64,000 nucleotides of DNA, from assembly GCA_030549175.1 (NCBI GenBank), contig JAUKUA010000004.1, positions 310,001-374,000 of the forward strand, read 5' to 3'. The position numbers were made by a program, and so were the translations under genes. Shown one piece after another: positions 35,902 through 47,456 of the stretch. Below the pieces are notes generated by a model. That model was given only the letters and a program-made list of their open reading frames with translations, was not told the DNA's origin and ran no database searches. How positions within the stretch are numbered: position 1 is the stretch's first letter; every line of letters begins with the position of its first letter. Source of the DNA: Lasiosphaeris hirsuta. Its lineage: Eukaryota; Ascomycota; Sordariomycetes; Sordariales; Lasiosphaeriaceae.

Positions 35902-37656
35902 TCAGCCATCAAGTAGACCCACTGTCCAGTGCACTATTCTGTTCACCCCGTGACCGTTGATGGCGCTGACGGGAATGACAGTACAGTTTTTCGTCCATGC
36001 GCCCTTCACCGCACTGGGATGCTGTTCTGTTCCCGTAGTCACATCATGAATGTAGTTCCTCAGCTCCTTGAAATTGTCCTGTGTCCCGGGAATGTCGCCC
36101 TTGGTCGCCACCACGTACCATGGCTTTGAGGCAATCGAGAGCCCCGTGGTTTCGGGCTCGGGAACGGGGTAATCGGCCATCGCCCGAGTTGTGGGCCAAT
36201 AGTTGCCAGCGTGGTCGGTACCGGCCTCGACCTCCCATTCGATCCTTGCTTCGCGCGCTCGCTTCTGCTCCTCCTCTTCGCGCATTTGAGCGTACAACCC
36301 CACCTCCGACCACAGCGCCTTGAGCGCCTTGACCGCGTTTCCGGCGCCGAGATCGATAACAAATGCGAGCACATTTGCTCTCTCCACGTGGCGCAGAAAC
36401 TCCATGCCAAGCCCTTTGTCGAGATGCGCACCCTCCACCAGCCCAGGAATATCGGCGATCGTGAAGTTAGTTCGTCGTTCTAGCTCTGCCGATTCTGCCT
36501 TAGCCGCGGCTGTGGGGCTGAAAACATCGTCGACGTAGGTATCGGTTGTCCGACGGAAGCTCGTGATGGTTGGCCTGCCCTTATTGTTGTCAAGGACAAC
36601 AGTGCCAATATTTGGCTGTAGCGTGGTAAACTCCCAGTTGCCCACCCGGGTACGACTATTGGTTAGCGAGCGAAGCAAAGTGCTCTTGCCTGCATTTGGT
36701 AGACCAACCAGACCAACATCAGCAAGAAGCTTGAGTTCGAGCTCGATCTCCATGGACATGGCCTCCTCCCCCTTGGTCGCGATTAGGGGCCTCATTCGCT
36801 CCTTGGAGACAAAATGGGGATTCCCTAGCCCACCGAGGCCACCTGCTGCGAGTAGAATTGGCCGAGGCGTAGGTTTAGACAGGTCCAGGTACAGTGGCGA
36901 TTTGGGCTGCGAGTATACGCGGTCTCGGTAAGGTAGGTCGGGTAGAATGATGCTCTTGGCTTCCGACGACGAGATTCCAGGGTAAAGCATCCATTTTTTT
37001 CGACCTGGGTCATCTTCATACTCGTCTTCTTCGGGAACTTCCTCGTGCCCTTCTTCCGTGCCATCGTCGCGCCGGATGTTGATGCGGGTTTTTTTGTTGT
37101 GCTGGGACTCCCACAAGGCGTTCTCAGCCTCTGGGTCCTTCCGACTCAACTCGGTGATGATGGTGCCGACAGGAACGGTGATGACGACATCGTCACCGCG
37201 CGTTCCTCCTCGAGCGCTACCCTGACCGGTCTTTCCTTTGCCGGCTCTTATAAATCTCCGCCGGGTCAGTTTGTGGAGTGATGTCTCACCACGCACGGCT
37301 TGGATGTAGACGTTCCCGCCGTGACCTCCGTCGCCGCCGTTCGCCGGGCCCTCCTCCATGTAGGCCTCGCGCAGAAACGAGATGCAGCCATGGCCGCCAG
37401 CACCGGCAAAAACCGTTATCTTGGCCTTGTCGGCGAAGTAGGGCTGGGCAAAGTCGTCAGGCTCGGGGTTGAGTCGCGATGTCGGATGGACCACCAAGGC
37501 ATCGCCGCTGTTTGCGTCGCTGCTGCTGCTGCTGTTGTGTCGCGCACCGGCAACGATCAGGCAGGAACGGGCGCTATTTCCGCCATTGACACGGAATATG
37601 GTCGGGTAGAGGAACGGTAGAAACACACGCGGGCTAAGAGCACAACGACCGACCAT
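35902..37656 (-). CDS. MTG2: Obg-family mitochondrial GTPase
   Basis: Mtg2 is the mitochondrial Obg/CgtA GTPase needed for assembly of the large mitoribosomal subunit. The single-exon protein has 584 residues from the first ATG at 37656. The open frame above it starts only from GTG. Residues 1-45 are basic with hydrophobic and Ser residues and fit a mitochondrial targeting sequence. The Gly-rich Obg fold follows (KITVFAGAGGHGC, GPANGGDGGHGGNVY, KGKTGQGSARGG). An insert rich in acidic residues interrupts it. The GTPase domain has G1 GLPNAGKST, G2 region FTTLQPNIG, G3 DIPGLVEGAH, and G5 PVSA. The G4 motif reads ATKGD rather than the usual NKxD. It lies in tandem with TRM4 on the same strand, but nothing suggests co-regulation. 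Confidence 0.93.
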   Translation of the reverse strand: MVGRCALSPRVFLPFLYPTIFRVNGGNSARSCLIVAGARHNSSSSSDANSGDALVVHPTSRLNPEPDDFAQPYFADKAKITVFAGAGGHGCISFLREAYMEEGPANGGDGGHGGNVYIQAVRGETSLHKLTRRRFIRAGKGKTGQGSARGGTRGDDVVITVPVGTIITELSRKDPEAENALWESQHNKKTRINIRRDDGTEEGHEEVPEEDEYEDDPGRKKWMLYPGISSSEAKSIILPDLPYRDRVYSQPKSPLYLDLSKPTPRPILLAAGGLGGLGNPHFVSKERMRPLIATKGEEAMSMEIELELKLLADVGLVGLPNAGKSTLLRSLTNSRTRVGNWEFTTLQPNIGTVVLDNNKGRPTITSFRRTTDTYVDDVFSPTAAAKAESAELERRTNFTIADIPGLVEGAHLDKGLGMEFLRHVERANVLAFVIDLGAGNAVKALKALWSEVGLYAQMREEEEQKRAREARIEWEVEAGTDHAGNYWPTTRAMADYPVPEPETTGLSIASKPWYVVATKGDIPGTQDNFKELRNYIHDVTTGTEQHPSAVKGAWTKNCTVIPVSAINGHGVNRIVHWTVGLLDG

Positions 37657-39921
37657 TTCGACAGGCTCGCGGGCACATGATGGGCGCACGAAGATGGGTC
37701 TCGTCGCGTTTTGTAGGGATCAAACGAATTTGAGCAGGGACTTCGCAGCGATAAGATAACGCTAGAGACACCACGAGGGCGTGGCTTGAGACAAGATCTG
37801 ATCCCTGCTCTTCACTCCCCTTTTTTCCTTTGCCGTTTGCCGGGAGCTTGGCGAGCCCCGGCGGCTCTTCGCAGCTGGCCGCAAAGGACGGCAAAGAAGG
37901 AGCAACATCGGAGCCGTTGCTTCTCTCCAGTTGGTGGCGTCCCCACGATTTTTTATAATTCTCTCGCCTCACACAAACACATAGCAAAAAAAAAAAATGA
38001 GCTGCAGGTGCCCTCTTAAAGCTGTGCGCTCATCAATGGCGGGCGGGATGTGTGCTGCACCAGCCAGCCGTGTCAATTGAGTGAATTGAGGACGGGCAAG
38101 GGTCCCAGCACCGCTGGCTGCTGGAAGGCAATATGTGTGTCGTTCCGGCATGCGGGATGCCATTCGACGGCCTAGCTGATGCGGGATGTACATCGCACCT
38201 TGCAAACATGCGGTGAAAGCGAGACAGGCCAAAACGCCCGCACAACGCAACGCAACCAAGCGATGCCTCGACCCCTCTCTCCTGCCTGCTGGCCGCGCTC
38301 GCTGGCCATCCCCAGCCTCTCTCTCCGCCGTAGCCCATTGAGCCGCCCAAGTCTCCCGTTGGACAGCAGCTGGGCAACAAAGCAATGTGCTGGACTGGCT
38401 GACTACTACGGATTAGCTGATCTGGATCTGGAGACACACAGACACAGACTGAGAGGCGCACTCTGGGATCGGCTCGCGATTCTTTTTCTCCTCGCTCTCC
38501 CCAGATCTTAAATCCCAAACCCCAAGTCCATATCTCTCCACTTCCCTTCCCATCCCGCTAACAACAACAACAGCAGTAACCCCCCTCACCTGTTTGTTTC
38601 CATCGCCCTCCCCCTCGCTCTCTCGCCCTCGTGCCCTCCTCTCCGCCGCCCCTCCCCACACACTCTCCTGCCGATCCTGCTGCTAGACACCGGGCGCTGG
38701 GCTCTGGTTCTTGATCTCGCCGGCCAGCCTGCTTCGTGCTTGGTGCTTCGCCTGCTCTTCTCTGCTCCATCTGCTGCTACTGCGCGCACCGCATTACATA
38801 ACGAATCATCCGCCTCCACCTGCTCGCTTGGACTGCACTCTGCCTGCCTAGGCCACTGTGGTGCGAACGGCAGCTCACGGCATCCGAGGCAATTGGGGTT
38901 AATTGGGCCCTCATCTGGCCACAGGCGATCGCGGACTGGTCGAGGGAGGATTGGGCCGCTGCACGCTGCAGACCAATGCTGCCAGAGGCCCGCATTCGAG
39001 CCACGACACAGATTCCAGACTAAACGTGGTTAAGCTCGGCTTGGGTTCCAGCCCTCACGACTCCCCTCACGAGGGCATCTCCCAACTCGCCGCCCAGCTC
39101 CGCCCAGTCCGCCCAGTTCTCGCCGCCCTTGGTGCTGCTCTGCTGCCGCAACATCTGCAACCTCTGCGCAACCTCTGCAACCTCATCCCAACTCCACCAA
39201 AGAGAGCCGCTCGTCGTCCTCAGGCCGCTCCTGACTCGACCGTTTCCACTGCTGTCTGCCCCGGACTTGCTTCCCTGCGCAAGTCTTCCTCGTTTTCCCT
39301 CAAACAAGTTGACAGCTCGTGGCTCGTGGCCGTCCAGCACAGCGCTCTGCCGACCGTCTCTGCTCCTCTCCGCTCCTTCCCCCCCCTCCATTTCTGAGCC
39401 CTCGACTACCGCGCTGTTTCTGCTGCTCCCACCGTTCGACGCTTGCTTGCGTGCTGCGTCCTTGGTACTTGGTTGCTTGATATCCCAGGTCAGTCCCTTC
39501 AGTCCCGTCACTCCCCTCCCCATCCCCCTCAACCTCTCACGGCCCTGCTTTGTTGGTTTCTGTTGCTTGCTTCGGATTCTGCTGCTTTCTGCTGCTGCTG
39601 CCGTATTCTGCTGGCTTCGGGCTTTGTGCCTTATCTCTGTTGGCCGTATTCCTCGCGCATCAAAATCACCTCCCTCCAGCCCTCTGCCCCCGTCCTCCTC
39701 CCCTCTCTTTGTTCTGGGCAGGCCCATCAGCATCATCGATTATGAGGAAACGAGTTGTCGTTGGAGACACAGCACACCTCGCCTTTCTGTACTATTAGCT
39801 TGAAGAACCCCCTCCACTTCACTGGCCGCATGAACCCGACATTATCCCCGCCCTCTCCCCCCCCATCACACGCTAAACTATGTATACCAAAGAATTTAAG
39901 CCGCGGAAGTCTATCATCAGG
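37657..39921. other. Long divergent region with pyrimidine-rich leader
   Basis: About 2.2 kb between MTG2 (-) and the Cys-motif gene (+). From about 38500 to 39720 the + strand is rich in CT-type runs and carries several short upstream open frames, which fits a long 5' leader for the + strand gene. A CAG|GTCAGT donor-like site at 39488 could begin a leader intron. An A run lies at about 37986-37997. No coding gene recognised. Confidence 0.5.
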
Positions 39922-40642
39922 ATGGATCCGGACTGTGCCATCTGCCATGCTCCGGCCACCCTGGCCTGCGATTGCGAGGCCAAGGGCCTCGAGGTGGCTG
40001 TCCGGCAAGCCGAAGCCCGGATGATGCAGTCGATATACAACGATATACGGTCAGTATCAAGACTCCTCTGCGCTCCACAAAGACGAGCATACTAACACCC
40101 CTTGCAGTTCCTGGGTCCGCGCTCACGCACAGGACTACATCCTCGAGTACTTCCGGCTGCTAACTGAGCGCCGCAAGACCGCCCACACGGCACACTTGGA
40201 CCGCATCACGGCCCATGCCTACCACTATTACCACGCTCCACCACACCCGAACGAGATCTCGGCCGCACAGGCCCAGCTTAAGCGCGGTATCGACGAGGAC
40301 TGGCAGGCGTCAGTCCAGCGTTACCCCGAAGTGCTTGAGTACTTTTACAGCCTCGTGGAGCTGACGCTTCCGGATGATAATGAAGCAGCCGTCAAGGACC
40401 CGCCCCTCAGTGCTCTCAGCGGCTCCCGCAAAGCGGGACGCCGGGGTGGGGGCTCAGGGACCGTAGCCAGCGGCCCTAGCCTTGCCCACCACGAACGAGA
40501 GATGAGAGAGATCCCCCTGCCTCGCCGGACGCCGCCGCCATTAGAGCCGCTCCGCGAAAGGAGGACGCCTGCGCCACGGGAACGGAGGGCATCATACAGG
40601 CCACCGCCGCCGCCTCAGTCGCAGTACTTCCCTAGCTACTAA
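39922..40642 (+). CDS. Uncharacterised conserved protein with N-terminal Cys motif
   Basis: I do not recognise a named function. Two exons (39922-40049, 40108-40642) give 220 residues. The phase-2 junction restores NDIRSWVRAHAQDY. The N-terminus has CAIC followed by CDC, a C-x2-C-x(8)-C-x-C pattern that could bind one metal ion. A mainly helical middle follows, with many Glu, Arg and aromatic residues (ILEYFRLLTERR, YHYYHAPPHP, VLEYFYSLVELTLP). The last 75 residues are Pro/Arg-rich and look disordered. From memory, similar proteins occur widely in filamentous ascomycetes without a name. The ATG at 39922 has a strong context (A at -3, G at +4). An in-frame ATG at 39880 would add 14 basic residues. 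The very long leader suggests regulated translation or transcription. Confidence 0.75.
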
Positions 40643-43396
40643 TAGACTCGCTGACGGCGATCTTCGCAACCACGTATCAAAACTCTGTCAGGAGCGGTAG
40701 CATAAGCAGGCACACTCCTTTGGGCATCATCTCCTTTGTACCAGATGTTGACACGCCTGGTGGCAATGCCACCTGCGGACCCTCTATCTTGACGACGCCA
40801 ATGAGACCACGAGACCACGACAGACTAGGTTTCCTGCGTTTACCATACCTCGATCACGTTTTTTTGCATTGCAGAGCTCGTGTTTAGGATTCGCATCCTG
40901 GGGTTGATTTTTTTCTCTTTTGCTTCAGCTTTGAGGTTTGCAACTTTGGTAGAGACGCCACGGGGTTCACGACCGGAATAAGCTTCATCATCGCACAATT
41001 TTTTTTTTACATTTGGAACGGACGACGGATTTGGACTGGACGGAGGGACGGCACGGATTTATGAATTTCTGCTCTACACTACTTTTTTCTTCTTCTGTTT
41101 CCTGTTGCCCAGGCCCGGCGTTTCGGTGGCGGTACCCATTGCTCTGATTTTTTTTTGCCTTGGTACCTATTCTACTGCCTGGGCCACGGCTTGGTATTGG
41201 GAGCATATGAACGGTTGCCACATGAGAGAGGAAAAAAAAACAGAGAACGGTGTCAAAACCGAATCCAAGATTGGAACCTGAAATGAGAAAGGGGGGTCAA
41301 TCGCACCACGAAGGAGGTCACGACTAGAAGCATTCCGGGAGTCTATCACCACAGCCGGTATGGATGGCGGGGGATGGACAGAGAGGGACGAGGTGGAAGG
41401 CACCTCTCCCGTGGCTCCTGTGGGGGTGGGGTGACCCGATCTAGTCTGTCTACGAGGGCAATTTGGATGCCTGGGTCCTGCTTCACTTATCACGAGCGGG
41501 GACGATCATAAAAGCATACTCGCACTGCGAGATATGTTGTGCGATGGACAGATATGAACTGCGGCACCCCTCCCACCGCAGGCCTTGTCGGACAGTGGTG
41601 CTCCTGTACATACAAATCTGTTTTTAGTTAAAGTTCCACTCTTGGAAAACTACACTTTACAATGTGTCGCTATAGTTTGCAACGTGCATTTGATAACCCC
41701 CATGCCCAGTCTCAATATACCACTCGTCATCCCCGCTCCGACCTCACGGTCCGCGAGGCGGAGGCAGCCTAGACCCTCTCCTGTCGACATACTAGAGGAT
41801 AGCAAATGCGGCTCATAGGTTTAGCGAGAATAATAGCGCAAATGCGAACTACATGCTGTATCCGACTCGTCTGCCGGTAGGCACGTAGTGTTGACGAAAG
41901 CATCCAGTGATGCCTGCTTGCGAACCTACTTTGGTTGCCTTACATTGAGAGGGGCGCGCCGTTGCCAATGGACGAGCTGCGATCTCGTCTCACAAGACGC
42001 ATGTCATGCCGAACCCAAAAATGGCCGACACAGCAGCAACGGCAGGTAGCTCAAACGTGGTAGAGTTTGGGGCCCAAACCGCCCCCTCTCCCAGTGAGTG
42101 TCTGGCAGGGATATCCCAAAGCCCAAGAACCAGCAAACACAAGACAAGAAGCAAGCCGCCGTTGATGACTGAAGAACAGAGCGAAGAGGAAAGATTCACA
42201 TCAAAACCCAAAACGTCGCATTCTAGCGGTAGGTACGTTCCAGGGTAGACAGCCGGCCCCGAGGGGCAGAGAAGCAGATAACCTAGATAGATGCCCAACC
42301 CCAAAACCGCCGCTCGATCGCGATCCCCCTCCCTCGCCCCTACACAAGACATACTTTGCCCACCCGACAAGTCAGCGAGAGCCAAACACCGGGCCCTCCC
42401 ACCGTCCCAGACCACACAATAAACAAGGCGGGAAAGATAGGGCCAGTCAGCCAGCCAGCCATCCCAAGGGGAGAAATAAATGCATAAGTTCCGTGGGGCG
42501 CGGGGAGAGGGGGATGGGGATGGGGGATGGGGGCAAAAGAAAAACCGACGATGGGCCACTTCCCCCCCCCCCCCCCCCCCCCCAAAGGTAGGAATTTACC
42601 TGTCGCTTGGCGCACGATTGGATGCCAAAATCACAACACGCAGCACCCCAAGAGGCTGAGTCGCAGGATGTGAGTGAGCAAAGGCAAAGCAGAAAGCGCT
42701 GCCCGATGTGCAGAAGGGCCCGGCAAGGAGCGGCACATTGGTATCAAAGACACGGATACACACAATCAGCCAAGTAGCTTATTGTGTGAGGTAGCAAGTA
42801 GCAAATCATTCCATTCGGCACCGGCATCGGCAAGGGATAACATAGGCCCATATCGCGTGCGTGTATGTCTGTGTGTAGGTAGAACATAAACAACCCAAAT
42901 GTGAACGCTGTGATCCTTTCCACTCCTATCTTCCCTTTGTCACGGGAAACCCCCGCATCCCTTGACAAGAGTGGTGGATGATCCCACTAGTGAAATGAGG
43001 CCCGCCATGGGCTTGTCTGGGGTGGTTAACGTAAAATCACGACGCCTCGATCGTTCTCGAACGAGCCATCTTCCAGGTCCCTCTTCAAGATCACCTTTTC
43101 TGCTTCATCGAAACAACAATCCCAATAACAAGATGACTGCCTCAAATCAAGGGGTACACGCGAGAAAACACACACACACCCACACACGAAACTCAAGACC
43201 CATTCCTCTTGCTATGGAAATAAAACGATGTACCCGGAAAGCAGGGCCCCCTTAATATGCAAGTCCTTCCTTCTTTTAGTGGTGCCCGAGGTGACATGGT
43301 GGAATTTTAGGATTTTTGCCTCCCTTTTTTGTCGAAGGCTCACTTCCCGTCAAAATTTCATAGACGTGGTGCCGAGTAAGACCGCCGATGTGTCCT
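40643..43396. other. 2.7 kb gene-free stretch with homopolymer runs
   Basis: Convergent region between the Cys-motif gene and BFR1. It holds many T runs at 40858-41230, a C22 run at 42562-42583 and a (CA)n-like patch near 43170. A 189-codon minus-strand frame (41990-42559) ends with a hydrophobic tail but otherwise looks random. No supported gene. Confidence 0.5.
42562..42583. repeat. C22 homopolymer
   Basis: An uninterrupted run of 22 C on the + strand within a gene-free stretch. The exact length may be affected by sequencing or assembly. Confidence 0.9.
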
Positions 43397-45077
43397 CTAT
43401 GCCGCAACCGGCTCAGCCTTGTCCTCGACCACGACGTTCTTGACAGCCTCGGTCACCTCAGCGACAGCCTTGTCCGAGCTTCCGTTAGCTCCGTTAGGGG
43501 TAACGGCACCGGAAGCCTCGCCGGCTTCCTCGGCCTCGAGCTTCTCGATCTCTTTCTTGGCCTTCTCGATGTTCTGGGGATATGTTAGTCGGGATGCAGG
43601 ACAAAGCCAGGTTGGTGACCAATCCGGGTTTACATACCTTCTGGGTCTGGACCGGCTGGTCCGACTTCCACTGGTCAAGCTTAGCCTTGATCTTCTCAAG
43701 AGCGGCAGGGACGTCGGCAGCGCTCATCGGGGGCTCAACACCAACAAAGGTGCAGTCCTCGATGACCGACGGCGGGCAGCTGAAGTTCTTGGGGGCGGCC
43801 GTCTCCGAGGCACCACCCTTCTTGCCCTTCTTTCCCTTCTTCACAGCAGGGAACAAATCCTCCTCGCGGTCCTTCTTGCTTGTGAGGACAGTGCCCTTGA
43901 TGCCGGAACCGTCAACCTTGCGCTGGGCTTGGGCACCCAGACCCTTGTTGGCAAGAAGGGGACTCTTCTCAGCGGCCTGGTGGGTTGGGTCAAAAAAGTG
44001 GAGGAGGCTGTTGGCGCGGCGGATCTCTTCCAGGTAAGCCGGGTCGCTGGCCTCAGCGAGCATCTTCTGGGCCCGCTCCATCTTGCGCTCCTTGGTGATG
44101 CGCTCCCGCTCAGCCTGCTGGCGCTCGCGAATACGGTCGCGCGCCTCACGCTCCCAGACGGCGTGGGCCTTCTTCTGGGAGTAGTACTCATCCTTGAGCT
44201 TCCTGATGGCCTGGAACTTCTCGTTCTGCTCGGCCTGCAGCTTAGTGCGCTCGTCACGGAGGCCGGAGAGACCCTTGTAGGCCTCATCCTGCTCGGTCTT
44301 GATAGCGTCAAGCTCAGCCTGGAGCTTGTTGTACTTCTCGCCAAGGGCCTTGGCCTCAGGGTCGTCCATGCTGTCCTTGGTCTCCTTGATCTTGGCGCGT
44401 AAGTCGTCAATCTGCTTCTGGGCATCGTCGAACTGGGAGAAGTTCTTGCGCTGCTTGCGCAAGTTGGAAATCTCGGCAAGAGCCTTCTTCTCGTCGACAA
44501 GCTTCATCCTGCCGGTGCCGACCTCGGCATCCAGGCGGGCGATCTCGCGGTCGACATCCTCAACGCTCTTGAAGGCTACCTTACCCCGTGCAGTCTTCTG
44601 CTCGGCGATGCGGCTCTTGAGCTGCTCATCAAGGCGCTTGATCTGGTCGAGCTTGGCGGTGCGGGCATTCTTGCCTCCGGCCTGCTGCTGGCGGATTTCG
44701 TTGACCTGGGCGATCAGTTCCTGGCGGCGCTTCTGGACCGGGGACGGCTGGTCCTTGTTCTTGTTGGGTGCGGCAAGCTCGATCTTGGCCTTGATGGCAT
44801 TCTGTGGGCCCGCGTGGTCAGTACGGTGGGGTTGCCTTCACACTGGCAACCGGTACACAAGGCGCGGAGGCAAGGCAGCGGAACGGCAAGTTGCAGCCCC
44901 GCGATCAGCCGCAGCTAAGGCAGGCAAGAAAGGTGCACATACATAGCGAGTCATAGCATCCTGGTATTCCTTCTCAGCCTTGCCGAGCTGCTCATTGAAG
45001 AGGTCGGTGTCGGGCTTGACGGGCTTGACGGGCGCCGCGGGGGCAGCAGCCGCCGCAACAGGTGTAGAGTCGGCCAT
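43397..45077 (-). CDS. BFR1: BFR1-like nuclear segregation / polysome-associated protein
   Basis: Bfr1 is a coiled-coil RNA-binding protein linked to polysomes, P-bodies, secretion and ploidy control in yeast. Three exons (45077-44943, 44801-43638, 43573-43397) encode 491 residues, all in phase 0. The N-terminus is Ala/Pro-rich and then reads KPDTDLFNEQLGKAEKEYQDAM. Most of residues 50-330 form a charged coiled coil (for example KKALAEISNLRKQRKN and REARDRIRERQQAER). A Lys-rich stretch (KKGKKGKKGG) and the conserved PPSVIEDCTFVGVEPPMSA follow. The C-terminal helix starts NIEKAKKEIEKLE. The gene diverges from RPB5 across 568 bp, a likely shared promoter for two translation- or transcription-linked genes. 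Confidence 0.9.
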
Positions 45078-45645
45078 GTCGAATTACCGGAGGAAGGGGC
45101 TCGTGAGAAATTATTTGGGGTGAGGGGGTTTGAACCGAAGAATTGAACTCCAGGCCCGATTATTATATTTAAAATAAAAAACGCTGAGTTTGCAACGTGA
45201 CAGCGAGGTGCAGAGGAGGAGTGTAGTTAGACAAAACCAATTCGTAGTCTTGTCTTCCCCAACGAGAACCCAAAATTCAAATTGAAATTTCTCTTTCTAG
45301 ACCGTGGCCTCTCTGAGCTCGTTGGCGTGTGGGCCGTGCGCCATCCTTAGCTAATCCCGCCAATTTCGACAGGGTCCGTTGGAGGTGGTGGTGGGGTCGA
45401 TCTGCCTCAACTGTTGCGCCCACCCCACTGGCTTTCCGACCAGCACCCCACACTCGACCTTTCCGGCAGCATCAATTTTTTGAGGTTCATCATTCATCAA
45501 TCAGCCTCGCTCGCCCCTCTCGTCTCGCCGAAAGACTCCCACCGCCACACCGAGTCACATAGCAAAGCGGCGCACTTCCTGGCACTTTTGAATCGCCGTA
45601 CCTCGTATAACGTATCTCGATCAACCATCACAATAATTGCCGATC
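45078..45645. promoter_or_regulatory. Divergent promoter region, BFR1 / RPB5
   Basis: A 568-bp gap between divergent start codons of two housekeeping genes. It is AT-rich near 45160-45180. It must hold both promoters; no specific factor site is claimed. Confidence 0.6.
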
Positions 45646-46482
45646 ATGGAAGAAGAGGGCAGCTCTAGCATGCACGCGAGGGAAACCTCGCGCCTCTGGC
45701 GCGCATGGAGAACCGTTCACGAGATGGTCCAGGACCGGGTAAGTGGATCGCCGACTCGAGGGCTTTCAGGTCGCTAATCTCGGGCACCTCGCAGGGCTAC
45801 GAACTGTCGGACGAAGAAGTCAGGGTTCCTCTCGAACAGTTCAAGCGTGAGTTCGCCGATGACGACGGCAGCATAAGGTAAGAGAAGCCAGTGCTCAAAG
45901 AGAAATCAATGGAAAGGAGGGGCACATGTTTAACACCGCAACCCGCCGGACAGCCGCGCAAAGATGCAGTTCTCAGCCCGGCCCAGCGAAGCGATGATCA
46001 AGAAGTTCACGCCGCCGCCGATGCCCGGCAACCCGAACCCGCCGAGCGAGGCGGGCACCATCTGGGTCGAGTTCTGCCCCGAGAAGTCGTCGATCGGCAT
46101 CGGCGTCATGAAGAAATTTGTACAGCACTGTTCGGCCAACAACTTCAAGGCCGGCATCCTCATCACGGCCGCGCCGCTGAGCCCCCAGGCGCGCAAGGTC
46201 ATGACGGTCACGCAGCACTACACCCAGATCGAGTGCTTCATGGAGGAGGACCTGCTCGTCAACATCACGCACCACGAGCTGGTGCCCAAGCACATCGTGC
46301 TCAGCCGCGAGGAGAAGACGGCCCTGCTCAAGCGCTACCGCCTCAAGGAGACCCAGCTCCCCCGCATCCTGTCCAAGGACCCCATCGCCCGCTACCTCGG
46401 CCTCAAGCGCGGCCAGGTCGTCAAGATCGTCCGGACGAGCGAGACGGCTGGCCGCTACGCCAGCTACCGGCTCTGTGTATGA
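45646..46482 (+). CDS. RPB5: RNA polymerase I/II/III shared subunit RPABC1 (Rpb5)
   Basis: Rpb5 is shared by all three nuclear RNA polymerases and sits at the lower jaw near downstream DNA. Three exons (45646-45738, 45795-45877, 45954-46482) encode 234 residues, close to the yeast length of 215. The N-terminal jaw domain includes SRLWRAWRTVHEMVQDRGYELSDEEV across the first junction. The C-terminal assembly domain has FMEEDLLVNITHHELVPKH, KRYRLKETQLPRI and DPIARYLGLKRGQVVKI. These are the hallmark motifs of archaeal RpoH and eukaryotic Rpb5. The third exon uses the GGACAG acceptor, which keeps KMQFSARP in frame; the nearer AAAG would shift it. Confidence 0.95.
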
Positions 46483-47456
46483 TGCGATACCCTAGAGGGC
46501 ATTCAGGCTTGGTCTCATCGCGTGCTAGGGTCTCGGCGTCCTCGCCGCGGTGAGCGGGTCCGGAGTATCACTTGCTTTTCATAACAACGGCGTTTAGTAT
46601 AGGGGGTGGGCATGTCGTTCGGGCGTTGGGGGGTGATTGTTATTGTCAGAGTGTTTACCAGCCCTACCTACCTAGGCAGAGATTCAGAACATAACCCAGA
46701 ATGCTGTAGGGCTAGCTATGAATTGATGCTCTTGCTTGGCTGTACAGAGGTTTGTTTCCACTCGGCTTGTGTTGATGGCAATTCCCGCGTTATCACGATA
46801 GGTAGTATTCTAGAAGTGGTCACCCGATAAACATGAAATGATAGGCCTGTGCTGAACATCTTGGGTAAAGATAATCACAAAGTATAGGTTCAATTTATAT
46901 GTCAATGATCTTCGTTTGATTGAATATTATAGTTTAATGTCAAAACAAGGCTTCTTGCCGGGGTATATTGTATCCAAGTCCAGGTGAACAAACACAAACA
47001 AGCACGGCGCCGCCGCGCATCCTCGCCACAGCAGCAGAAACTAGCTTCACGTACAGCATTTCCATCCCTCCCATCCAAGGACGCCTTGCCTATCTTTCCC
47101 AAAAAGGCCTATATCATGTTCATCACAGATCATGCCTCCCCGTTTTCCTATCCGTCTAAAAGGCCGCGTCGTGGTAGCGATTATTTTCCCTTCGCTGTGC
47201 CACGTCCCCTTCCCGCTCAAGAAAAACGCCGGTCGTTCTAAAATCAGAAGCAAACAAAAAAAGCCACCCTCTTCCCTCCCAAACATTTATATCGTCAGCT
47301 TCTAGTTCCTCCGAAAGCGAGTCTAGTCATCATGAAAAAGTAGTACAGTGCTTAAAACCAGAGGACGTGTAGTGTGATGTTTGATGTATGTAACGCGCAA
47401 GTGTGGGGAGTGCGGAAAGGATTGAGCGGCAGTTTATGAGAAGCAATGTGTGTCAG
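46483..47456. other. Convergent intergenic region, RPB5 / rhodopsin-like gene
   Basis: About 970 bp with both 3' UTRs, AT-richer than the neighbours. No gene seen. Confidence 0.5.

Noticed and set aside
37657..37689. Longer MTG2 start
   Set aside because: The upstream codon is GTG, not ATG. The first ATG is at 37656 and gives a good targeting peptide.
41990..42559. 189-codon minus-strand frame with a hydrophobic, GPI-like tail
   Set aside because: It has no signal peptide, no conserved pattern and a Trp/Gly/Leu-rich random body. No splice chain to a better start was found.
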